Shown here one piece after another: positions 1 to 5,130 of a stretch of 8,167 nt of DNA. Made by a program: the position numbers and the translations under genes. The notes beneath the pieces were generated by a model. The model did no database searches, was not told where the DNA came from, and saw nothing but the letters and a program-made list of their open reading frames with translations. Position 1 is the stretch's first letter. Every line of letters begins with the position of its first letter. This DNA comes from Methanobacteriota archaeon (GTDB lineage Archaea; Thermoplasmatota; DTKX01; GCA-020343715): the NCBI GenBank assembly GCA_030597775.1, contig JAUVRF010000065.1:1-8167 (forward strand). Direction: 5' to 3'.

Positions 1-115
1 GAGGAGACTCCGGCCGAAGAGGGGTCAGAGGTGCCAGAGGAGACCAAGGAGGGTGCCGAGGAGACTCCGGCCGAAGAGGCGTCTGAGGAGTCAGAGGTGC
101 CAGAGGAGACCAAGG
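1..115 (+). repeat. In-frame direct repeats encoding the acidic tail
   Basis: A 22-base unit beginning GAGGAGACTCCGG is identical at 1-22 and 58-79. A 25-base unit beginning TCAGAGGTGCCAGAG is identical at 25-49 and 91-115. The second copy carries an extra in-frame insertion between the two units. Exact nucleotide identity, not just similar amino acids, points to recent duplication by slippage or unequal exchange within the gene. Confidence 0.85.
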
Positions 116-183
116 TCGAGGCAGAGGCTGAGGAAGAGTCCGAGGTCCCCGAAGAGGCGTCCGAGGAAGAGAAGGCGGAATGA
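1..183 (+). CDS. C-terminal end of an unrecognised protein with an acidic repetitive tail (5' partial)
   Basis: An open frame runs from the first base to TGA at 181-183 and gives 60 residues of low-complexity, glutamate-dominated sequence with no aromatic residue. Two units of the form EETPAEE...SEVPEETK follow each other, and a third partial SEVPEE occurs near the end. The tail finishes EEEKAE. Such tails are disordered and occur on many archaeal proteins, including some ribosomal and nucleic-acid-associated ones, so the tail itself does not identify the protein. The folded part lies upstream of the window. The frame is supported by the clean stop and by exact DNA repeats preserved in phase. 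There is no clear T-rich terminator before the next promoter. Confidence 0.75.
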   Translation, partial: EETPAEEGSEVPEETKEGAEETPAEEASEESEVPEETKVEAEAEEESEVPEEASEEEKAE

Positions 184-212
184 CCTTCCGATAGGCTAAA
201 TCTTCCATCAAG

Positions 213-222
213 CTACTTATAG
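213..222 (+). promoter_or_regulatory. TATA-like box for the winged-helix gene
   Basis: CTACTTATAG is preceded by purine/A-containing sequence (TCAAG) resembling a BRE. Its centre lies about 26 bases before ATG 244, so transcription should start at or within a few bases of the start codon. No Shine-Dalgarno lies before that ATG, in line with a leaderless mRNA. Confidence 0.6.
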
Positions 223-243
223 GGCAGTGCGAATGCTCTTTCG

Positions 244-723
244 ATGACGGAGGAAGCGGACGACGAGGCGAAGGAGGCGCTCCGCGATGAGATCAAGGAC
301 CTCAGCGAGAAGGTGGCCGACCTGGAGGCCGCCCTGCGGGCCGCGACCCGACCCCTTAGCGATGTGATGTCCCAGCTTGAGGGCATGAACCACATCGCTG
401 GGAACTACTTCCGTCTCCTGGAGCTCTACAACAAGAAGGGTTCGATCTCCCCCGAGGCCGTGCTGCCCGAGCTCAAGGACCCCATCGCCATCGAGATAGT
501 CAAGGTCCTCTTCGAGGACAGCAACCTCAACGTGACCGAGATAACCGATCGCCTCCGGGACCGGCGCGGTTCCGCCTCCCGGACCATCGTCCGAGAGCGC
601 CTCCAGACCATGGTCGAGGACGGTATCGTGGTCACCCAGGATGGACCCAACGGTGTGACCCAGTACTGCATATCGGAGGACGTGTCGGACCGATGGTTCC
701 GCCTCCTCGGCCTCCGCCGGTAG
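244..723 (+). CDS. Coiled-coil plus winged-helix DNA-binding protein, putative transcription regulator
   Basis: This encodes 159 residues. Residues 5-35 are highly charged with heptad-like leucine, valine and alanine spacing (DEIKDLSEKVADLEAAL), a likely coiled coil for dimerisation. Residues 48-75 form a linker helix. Residues 79-147 read as a winged helix: a first helix (PIAIEIVKVLF), then LNVTEITDRL, a recognition helix around SRTIVRERLQTMVEDGIV, and a wing (VVTQDGPNGVTQYCI). The pattern of short recognition helix, 'DGIV' and beta-hairpin is typical of archaeal ArsR/PadR/MarR-like folds, but I cannot assign a family. The start at 244 is chosen because a TATA box lies 26 bases upstream and no alternative upstream start exists before an in-frame stop. 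No metal-binding Cys or His cluster is visible. The target may be the repeated sites just downstream of the gene; that is inference. Confidence 0.8.
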   Translation: MTEEADDEAKEALRDEIKDLSEKVADLEAALRAATRPLSDVMSQLEGMNHIAGNYFRLLELYNKKGSISPEAVLPELKDPIAIEIVKVLFEDSNLNVTEITDRLRDRRGSASRTIVRERLQTMVEDGIVVTQDGPNGVTQYCISEDVSDRWFRLLGLRR

Positions 724-725
724 TC

Positions 726-765
726 GTGACCACTTCTGGTCACCACCCATAATAACCCTGGTCAC
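726..765. promoter_or_regulatory. Inverted repeat plus third half-site flanking a TATA box (putative operator)
   Basis: GTGACCA (726-732) and TGGTCAC (737-743) form a perfect 7-base inverted repeat around CTTC. A further identical TGGTCAC lies at 759-765, 22 bases (about two helical turns) from the second copy, so the two direct copies bracket the TATA-like sequence at 748-755. This layout suits a DNA-bound regulator controlling the downstream genes. The hairpin could instead be a 3' RNA element of the upstream gene, since it starts 3 bases after that gene's stop codon. Confidence 0.5.
748..755 (+). promoter_or_regulatory. TATA-like box upstream of the paralog pair
   Basis: CATAATAA stands out in otherwise GC-rich sequence. 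Transcription would be expected near 776-780. That fits either a very short leader carrying GGTGA before ATG 791 or a leaderless message beginning close to GTG 782. Confidence 0.5.
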
Positions 766-790
766 GCAAGGAAGGGACAAGGTGAAGAAC

Positions 791-1108
791 ATGCACGACG
801 AACATCATGGACCGGACATGAGCCCCGAGGACATCAAGGAGATCCTCGAGATCGTGACCGATAAGGTGCCCGAGCTCCTCGAGAAGATCAGCGATATCCT
901 CTACAGCAAGGAGAACGCATTGAAGTACGGCGAGGCGGTCGCGACCTTCTACAAGACCCTCGTGGACGCGGGGATGGAAACCGACCAGGCCTTCGAACTG
1001 ACGGAGAAGTACATGAGCTCCCTTTCACCGATGTCGGCGATAGGTGGAGCCCTCAACCGTGGCCATGGCGAGGGAAATGGCGGCAAGTTCAATATCAAGA
1101 TTGACTAG
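791..1108 (+). CDS. Small acidic hypothetical protein, first of a tandem paralog pair
   Basis: This encodes 105 residues. The N-terminus is histidine-rich (MHDEHHG), residues 11-80 are predicted mostly helical, and the tail is glycine-rich (GHGEGNGG). I count 20 Asp/Glu and 10 Lys/Arg, a net charge near -10 ignoring His. I do not recognise the family. Residues 27-34 and 53-74 align with the next protein: PELLEKIS with PKLLLKVS, and a segment sharing F, L, D, G-M, A, L and E-K-Y. ATG 791 is preferred because GGTGA (781-785) sits 5 bases before it. GTG 782, which adds three residues, is also possible and would suit a leaderless start. There is no signal peptide or membrane segment. The His cluster might bind a metal, but nothing shows this directly. 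The next gene starts 16 bases after the stop, so the two are probably cotranscribed. Confidence 0.8.
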   Translation: MHDEHHGPDMSPEDIKEILEIVTDKVPELLEKISDILYSKENALKYGEAVATFYKTLVDAGMETDQAFELTEKYMSSLSPMSAIGGALNRGHGEGNGGKFNIKID

Positions 1109-1124
1109 GCGCGGAGGCCAGGGA

Positions 1125-1397
1125 ATGCCTAGGCGCGAGGAGCTCCCCAAGCTCCTGGGGGTCGTTCTGTACAAGTCCCCGAAGCTGCTCCTCAAGGTCA
1201 GCTGGCGATACCTGAAGGTCAAGAAACAGGCCCAGCGCGCTGAGAAGGCCTTCCGCCAACAGCTGGAGGACGGTGGCATGGACCCGGAGGCCGCCGCCCG
1301 CCTTGCAGAGAAGTACGGTTCAACGGCCAGCCTCCGCCAGATGATCAAGGAGGCCGGCGTCCCCGGCCAGGTCATGAACCTCTTCGGCAAGAGGTAG
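1125..1397 (+). CDS. Small basic hypothetical protein, second of a tandem paralog pair
   Basis: This encodes 90 residues with 19 Lys/Arg and 9 Asp/Glu, a net charge near +10, opposite to its upstream neighbour. The sequence looks all-helical: a Leu/Val-rich segment (LPKLLGVVLYKSPKLLLKVS) that is amphipathic rather than transmembrane, a strongly basic stretch around residues 28-44, and the segment F43-Y64 that aligns with the previous protein (10 of 22 positions identical, including G51-M52 and E62-K63-Y64). The frame stays open upstream to GTG 1044, but that would overlap the preceding gene by 65 bases. ATG 1125, with GGAGG at 1113-1117 seven bases before it, is the natural start. I do not recognise the family. 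A complex of the two proteins is plausible because of the charge complementarity and shared fold, but this is inference. Confidence 0.8.
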   Translation: MPRREELPKLLGVVLYKSPKLLLKVSWRYLKVKKQAQRAEKAFRQQLEDGGMDPEAAARLAEKYGSTASLRQMIKEAGVPGQVMNLFGKR

Positions 1398-1404
1398 GAG
1401 TGGG

Positions 1405-1440
1405 CCCCCGGCCCCCGAGCCCCACAGCCCCCCAGCCCCC
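1405..1440 (-). other. G-quadruplex-capable tract (C-runs on the + strand)
   Basis: The + strand has five C-runs of 5, 5, 4, 6 and 5 bases at 1405-1409, 1412-1416, 1420-1423, 1428-1433 and 1436-1440, separated by 2-4 bases. The minus strand therefore has five G-runs with short loops, satisfying the usual G4 pattern. The tract starts 8 bases after the stop of the basic paralog and lies downstream of the convergent metal operon, beyond its T8 tract. Confidence 0.7.
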
Positions 1441-1480
1441 GGATCCCATCAAAGAGACACAAGGACCAGCCCTGGGCTTG

Positions 1481-1488
1481 AAAAAAAA
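1481..1488 (-). terminator. T8 tract, likely terminator of the metal operon
   Basis: Eight A on the + strand give eight consecutive T on the minus strand, about 155 bases beyond the ATPase stop codon. Archaeal RNA polymerase terminates at T-runs without needing a hairpin, and this is the longest homopolymer T-run downstream of that gene. Alternatively the A-run could merely be an AT-rich segment in front of the small + strand ORF at 1507. Confidence 0.45.
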
Positions 1489-1506
1489 TGAAAGGAGGTG
1501 TGAGTG

Positions 1507-1641
1507 ATGTTCTGGAACAGGATGTTCAACGAGCCGCGAACCGACGATACCACCCGCGAGCACGAGTTGCCGGTGACCCCACGGACCGGGGCCCCCGACA
1601 ATGTGAGCTTGGTGGCCTGCGGGAACGGCCGATGGGCCTAG
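1507..1641 (+). CDS. Probable microprotein, 44 residues, unknown function
   Basis: ATG 1507 follows a full Shine-Dalgarno, GGAGGTG at 1494-1500, with 6 bases between. The frame runs 44 codons to TAG at 1639-1641. G or C occupies the third position in 39 of 44 codons, the bias expected of coding sequence in this GC-rich genome. The product starts with aromatic MFWNRMF, has a polar Pro/Thr/Arg/Asp-rich middle and ends in VSLVACGNGRWA, with a single Cys. I recognise no family and see no membrane segment. The stop lies two bases short of the convergent ATPase stop, so the ORF occupies the 3' untranslated part of the opposing transcript. No TATA box is placed to give a leadered transcript here, so readthrough from the upstream pair is likely. 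A second frame from ATG 1488 would place the Shine-Dalgarno inside the coding region and is less credible. Confidence 0.55.
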   Translation: MFWNRMFNEPRTDDTTREHELPVTPRTGAPDNVSLVACGNGRWA

Positions 1642-1643
1642 AC

Positions 1644-3857
1644 TCAACCCTCCGATGGTACATCGGTGACGACGGGCGGAGCCCGTTGCGCCGGAGCTAC
1701 GGAACGGTCCTCCGACCGGCCTCCGATCCCTAACCGCAGCGCGTTGAGGATCACCACCAGGGAGGCTCCCATGTCACCGATGGCAACGGCCATCCAGAGG
1801 GTGGCAAGGCCCATGAACACCAGGACCGCGATGGCGATCTTGATCGAGATGGCCAGGGTGATGTTCTGACGGATCACGCGCATCGCCCTCTTGGAGAGTC
1901 GCCTGGCCACGGGAACCAAGCTGATGTCGTCCCTGAGCAGGACCACATCGGCCGTCTCCATCGCAACACCGCTGCCGACGGCCCCCATGGCGATGCCCAC
2001 GTCGGCCGCGGCCCGGCACGGCGCGTCGTTGACACCATCCCCCACCATGGCCACCTTGTGACCGTCGGCGCGCAGCAACCGGATGATATCGACCTTCTCC
2101 TCGGGAAGCAGGGGCGCGTAGACATCCGTGATACCCACCTCTCCCGCGACCGCCTTCGCCGCGGCCTTGGAATCGCCGGAGAGCAACATGACGCTCATGT
2201 CGTCGATCGCGGCTATCGACTCGCGAGCCAGGGGCCTGAGGGTATCGGAGAAGGCCAGGAAGCCCACGACATCATCGTCCTGGCTCACCACGACGACGGT
2301 CCTTCCCTCGGCGGCCATGGAAGCGATGGCATCCTCGTCCAGGTCAAGGCCACGGTCCCTGGCCCAGCTGGGATTGCCCAGGGCCACCCTGCACCCGGTA
2401 TCGCTCCTGGTGCCCTGTACCCCCTTTCCGGGCAGGGCCTTGAAGTCCTGCACTGCAAGGGGCTCGACACCACTTTCCTCGGCCCCCTGGAGAACTGCGA
2501 CGGCCAGATGGTGCTCGGAACCCTCCTCGACCCCGGCAGCCAGGGCCAGAACCTCGTTCCGGCTCCAGTCGTTCATCGGAAGCACCTGGACGAGCTTGGG
2601 ATCGCCGGTGGTCAGGGTTCCCGTCTTGTCGAAGGCCACCACGTCCACCTCGGACATCTGCTCGAGGAACGCACCTCCCTTGAAGAGGATCCCCTGCTTG
2701 GCTCCAGAGGACACCGCCGAGACGACGGCAACTGGCACCGAGATCGCCAGGGCGCACGGGCAGGCGATGACGAGCAGCATGAGCGCCCGGTAGAACCAGT
2801 CCTGGCCATCGGCCCCGAGGACAAGGGGTGGTATGGTGGCGATGAGCAACGCGCTCAGGAGCACAACGGGGGTGTAGTACTTGGCGAACCTGTCGATGAA
2901 CCGCTCCACGGGTGCCTTCCGCTCCTCCGCCTCCTCCACCATGGAGATGATGCGGTTGAGGGTGGTGTCGTGGGCGTGGGCGGTGACCTCGACCTCCAGG
3001 GCCCCGTCCACGTTCATGGTGCCGGCATAGACCGAGGACCCGATGGCCTTGGACACAGGGGCCGCCTCGCCAGTGATGGTGGCCTCGTTGACGGAGGAGG
3101 CCCCGCTGACCACGGTCCCGTCCACGGGGATGCGGTCCCCGGGCCGGATGATGGCCACATCGCCGGGCTCCACCTCCTCGACCTGGATCTCCACCTCGGT
3201 ATCCCCCCGGAGCACCCTTACCCGCTTCGGTGCCAGCTCCACGAGGGCCCGCATCGACCTGCGGCTCCGCTCGGCGGACCAGCCCTCCAGGAGATCGGCC
3301 AGGGAGTATAGGAAGAGGACGGCCGCACCCTCGGCCATCTCGCCGATGGCGGTGGCGCCGATGGCAGCGATGATCATGAGACCCGAGGCCGTGAAGGTGA
3401 GGGCCATCATGGCCCGGACCGCGCTTCGGAGGATGTAGGCACCACCGAAGATCATGGATGAAAGGTAGACCAGGTGGTATGCGAAGACCTCCACACCACC
3501 CAACGTCACCACATGATGGTCCGTCAACCCGTGCTCCAGAAGGAGGCCGAGGAACAGCAGCACGCCCGCCGCCACGGTCGCATAGAACTCACCGCTTCGG
3601 AGGACCTCTACCTCCTCCTCCATGTCACCCGTGTCCACGGCGTAGCCCATCTTGCGGACCTCCCTCTCGATGGCCGGGGGGTCTATCGTAGAGGGATCGT
3701 AGGTCACGCAGACCTTGCCGCTGCCCAGGTTGACATCGGCGACGGAGACGCCCCGCTTCCTCTCGAGGCCGTTCTTGACGGTGGAGGCGCAGTCGCTGCA
3801 GTGCAGGCCGCGTATGCAGAACTCGTGCAGCGTCGGCGTCCCGTCCTCATCAGCCAA
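1644..3857 (-). CDS. zntA: P1B-type heavy-metal-translocating ATPase, Zn2+/Cd2+/Pb2+ class
   Basis: This membrane pump uses ATP to export soft divalent metals. It has 737 residues, typical of ZntA/CadA. In order: one N-terminal metal-binding domain with GLHCSDC (Cys20, Cys23); helices around residues 90-190; the actuator TGE at 262-264; CPC at 366-368 in the membrane; the phosphorylation site DKTGT with Asp410; SEHH at 447-450; and GDGVND at 606-611. The last membrane pair has Lys673 and Asp695 in GDMGASLVV followed by NALRLG, the signature of the Zn/Cd/Pb subgroup rather than the copper one. The nucleotide-binding motif is normally SEHPL; here the Pro is His, while the functional His is kept. 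The frame opens at ATG 3908, inside the sensor gene. TTG 3857 is preferred: it lies 4 bases after the sensor stop and 7 bases after GGAG of GGAGTGATCC. The two genes are clearly cotranscribed. Confidence 0.93.
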   Translation of the reverse strand: MADEDGTPTLHEFCIRGLHCSDCASTVKNGLERKRGVSVADVNLGSGKVCVTYDPSTIDPPAIEREVRKMGYAVDTGDMEEEVEVLRSGEFYATVAAGVLLFLGLLLEHGLTDHHVVTLGGVEVFAYHLVYLSSMIFGGAYILRSAVRAMMALTFTASGLMIIAAIGATAIGEMAEGAAVLFLYSLADLLEGWSAERSRRSMRALVELAPKRVRVLRGDTEVEIQVEEVEPGDVAIIRPGDRIPVDGTVVSGASSVNEATITGEAAPVSKAIGSSVYAGTMNVDGALEVEVTAHAHDTTLNRIISMVEEAEERKAPVERFIDRFAKYYTPVVLLSALLIATIPPLVLGADGQDWFYRALMLLVIACPCALAISVPVAVVSAVSSGAKQGILFKGGAFLEQMSEVDVVAFDKTGTLTTGDPKLVQVLPMNDWSRNEVLALAAGVEEGSEHHLAVAVLQGAEESGVEPLAVQDFKALPGKGVQGTRSDTGCRVALGNPSWARDRGLDLDEDAIASMAAEGRTVVVVSQDDDVVGFLAFSDTLRPLARESIAAIDDMSVMLLSGDSKAAAKAVAGEVGITDVYAPLLPEEKVDIIRLLRADGHKVAMVGDGVNDAPCRAAADVGIAMGAVGSGVAMETADVVLLRDDISLVPVARRLSKRAMRVIRQNITLAISIKIAIAVLVFMGLATLWMAVAIGDMGASLVVILNALRLGIGGRSEDRSVAPAQRAPPVVTDVPSEG

Positions 3858-3861
3858 AGGA

Positions 3862-4221
3862 TCACTCCCTAACGTGCTCCAGCGCCGTCTCGTGGAGGTC
3901 CAGGACATGGGGGTCGGCCAGGGTGTAGAAGACGATCTTGCCGTCCCGTCTTGCCTTGACGAGGTTGTGCTCTCGCAGGACCCTCAGCTGATGGGACACC
4001 GAGGAGATGGACATCCCGAGCACGTGGCTCACGTCGCAGACGCACAGCTCGCCGGACCGCAGGGCTCGAAGGATGCGGGTCCGCGTGGGGTCACCCAGCA
4101 CCGTGAACAGGCGTGCCAGCTCGAACACCTCATCGTCGGGTAGGGAAGAGGACCGGGCGGCCTCGACGGCGTCCTCGTGGAGGGCACGGACCTGGCACGT
4201 GTAGCTCTTGTCATCGGGCAT
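3862..4221 (-). CDS. ArsR/SmtB/CadC-family metal-responsive repressor
   Basis: This is a dimeric winged-helix repressor that leaves DNA when metal binds. It has 119 residues. Two sensor sites are readable. The alpha3N-type thiol site has Cys9 in YTCQV plus Cys60 and Cys62 in ELCVCD, as in CadC. The alpha5 zinc site has Asp103, His105, His116 and Glu119 with the exact D-x-H-x10-H-x2-E spacing known from SmtB, CzrA and CadC. The recognition helix is near SSVSHQLRVLREHNLV and the wing near RRDGKIVFYTL. CadC's second N-terminal Cys is missing, with His15 nearby as a possible ligand. ATG 4221 is chosen because GGAGGT lies 7 bases upstream; GTG 4242 would start within the operator. The partner ATPase begins 4 bases after the stop. 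Together with the operator, this indicates autoregulated Zn/Cd/Pb resistance. Confidence 0.93.
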   Translation of the reverse strand: MPDDKSYTCQVRALHEDAVEAARSSSLPDDEVFELARLFTVLGDPTRTRILRALRSGELCVCDVSHVLGMSISSVSHQLRVLREHNLVKARRDGKIVFYTLADPHVLDLHETALEHVRE

Positions 4222-4242
4222 ACGGACTACCTCCGTTAACAC

Positions 4243-4266
4243 TTGAACAATTGCTCAAATGTTCAA
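4243..4266 (-). promoter_or_regulatory. Operator for the ArsR/SmtB-type repressor
   Basis: TTGAACA (4243-4249) and TGTTCAA (4260-4266) form perfect 7-base inverted arms around a 10-base spacer. The spacer contains TGCTCA (4252-4257), so half-site-like hexamers recur every 8 bases at 4244, 4252 and 4260. TGAACA-AT-TGCTCA matches the TGAACA-nn-TnTTCA core known for SmtB/ArsR-family operators. The site lies just downstream of the minus-strand TATA box and over the expected transcription start. Confidence 0.85.
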
Positions 4267-4269
4267 TTG

Positions 4270-4277
4270 ACTATATC
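4270..4277 (-). promoter_or_regulatory. TATA box of the metal-resistance operon
   Basis: On the minus strand this reads GATATAGT. With 25 bases to the initiation site, transcription would start near 4249, inside the operator, leaving a leader of about 28 bases that includes GGAGGT before ATG 4221. The core is nearly symmetrical (CTATATC on the + strand), so weak initiation in the other direction is conceivable. Confidence 0.7.
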
Positions 4278-4343
4278 AATGTTGTGTCGTTGTCAGGGCC
4301 AGGGACCACCTTGACCCGGCTATCTGGAGGAATCATACGAAAT

Positions 4344-4350
4344 GTTTATC
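4344..4350 (+). promoter_or_regulatory. TATA box with BRE for the membrane-protein gene
   Basis: GTTTATC preceded by CGAAAT gives the BRE-plus-box-A layout also seen before 5131 and 8125 in this window. Its centre lies 28 bases before ATG 4375, fitting leaderless initiation there. This argues against the longer frame that begins at ATG 4342 within the promoter. Confidence 0.6.
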
Positions 4351-4374
4351 AGGATCCAGATTAAGGGAAGTCGG

Positions 4375-5061
4375 ATGCGACCGACTCCGACGGATGCCGA
4401 GAGTGGGGGCCATGGCGAGGGGAACGTCCACTCGATGGAGAGACGCGGGTTCCTGACCGGGTCCGTGTTGATCATCGCCTTCTGTGCCATCGTGAGCGCC
4501 GTGTGCATCTACGTGATGGCACTCAGCTTCTGGGAGGGCGAGGCGACGGTCCTGTCGACTTTGCTCCTCGGCCTGTATCCGGCCATCAGCGTCCCCATCA
4601 TCGCATGGGAAGCGCGGAAGATGGTTCCGGTCAGGTTCGAGATCGACGGGTATTCGGCCCGCATGGTCCGTGGTGGCAGGGTACGCAGGGAGATCCCCCT
4701 CGACACAGATGTGAAGGCGGACATCCTGATGAGGAGCGAGAGGATAGTCCTCGACATAAAGGCATTCTCCTCTTGTTGTGAAGAGCCTCTCGTCAAGGAC
4801 AGGCCAGAACGCCCTATGTCCCTCTGTGGCGTCATACTTACGAAGGGTGACGTCACGATAGCGTGCACCCACGAAGGAGGCTGGAAGCTGATGGACATCG
4901 GTAGGATCTGGGAGCCCTTCATCGATGCTGTCATCGACCACGACCTGGAGATGGGGGAGGAACTCTGGCGGTACTTCGAGTTCCGGAGGGAGGTGGAGAC
5001 GGTGGCCGACGACGGGTCCTCCCAGTCCGTCCTGGACAAGATAGCGGCCTGGGATTTCTGA
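4375..5061 (+). CDS. Two-helix membrane protein with a C-terminal soluble domain, unknown function
   Basis: This encodes 228 residues that I do not recognise. Two membrane helices are clear: about residues 27-52 (FLTGSVLIIAFCAIVSAVCI onward) and 57-78 (TVLSTLLLGLYPAISVPIIA), joined by a short acidic turn. Arg23-Arg24 before the first and Arg81-Lys82 after the second favour both ends in the cytoplasm. Residues 84-190 alternate short strands with charged turns (VPVRFEIDGYSARMVRGGRVRREIPL), reminiscent of bacterial PH-like domains that follow a membrane hairpin, but this is only a resemblance. A Cys-Cys pair lies in FSSCCEEPL. The frame extends up to ATG 4342, where codons are unusually AT-rich and coincide with a TATA box, so ATG 4375 is preferred; ATG 4435 is another option. 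It is divergent from the metal operon, but its own promoter lies about 80 bases from the operator, so linkage to metal response is unproven. Confidence 0.75.
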   Translation: MRPTPTDAESGGHGEGNVHSMERRGFLTGSVLIIAFCAIVSAVCIYVMALSFWEGEATVLSTLLLGLYPAISVPIIAWEARKMVPVRFEIDGYSARMVRGGRVRREIPLDTDVKADILMRSERIVLDIKAFSSCCEEPLVKDRPERPMSLCGVILTKGDVTIACTHEGGWKLMDIGRIWEPFIDAVIDHDLEMGEELWRYFEFRREVETVADDGSSQSVLDKIAAWDF

Positions 5062-5090
5062 GACAGGGACACCCCCTCAGCCATGCGAAG

Positions 5091-5099
5091 CTTTTTGAA
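5091..5099 (+). promoter_or_regulatory. TATA-like box for the aspartyl-tRNA synthetase gene
   Basis: CTTTTTGAA preceded by GCGAAG (BRE-like) is the only AT-rich box between the membrane-protein stop and ATG 5131. The centre-to-ATG distance is about 36 bases, so a leader of roughly 10 bases is expected, longer than for the neighbouring promoters. Confidence 0.5.
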
Positions 5100-5130
5100 C
5101 GGGCCATCCTTTTCTGTGCCCGGCGGTAGC

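Noticed and set aside
1468..1478. AGCCC-T-GGGCT palindrome just before the A-run
   Set aside because: The one-base loop cannot form a stable hairpin. The T8 tract alone is enough to propose a minus-strand terminator.
1652..1666. Hairpin CCGATG-GTA-CATCGG near the end of the ATPase gene
   Set aside because: It is a six-base stem inside coding sequence with no T-run after it on the minus strand. Likely chance in GC-rich DNA.
1488..1733. 81-codon plus-strand frame from ATG 1488
   Set aside because: The Shine-Dalgarno lies inside its coding region and it overlaps the 3' end of the ATPase. The alternative frame from ATG 1507 has the correct spacing and coding bias.
2058..3311. Long plus-strand open frame (417 codons) opposite the ATPase
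   Set aside because: It is the antisense shadow of a full-length ATPase with all its motifs. The product is Gly/His/Asp-rich with no recognisable fold and no start signal.
1644..3857. Copper-exporting CopA as the identity of the ATPase
   Set aside because: The last helices carry Lys673 and the GDMGAS...NALRL signature of the Zn/Cd/Pb subgroup instead of the copper-type motifs, and the linked sensor is CadC/SmtB-like.
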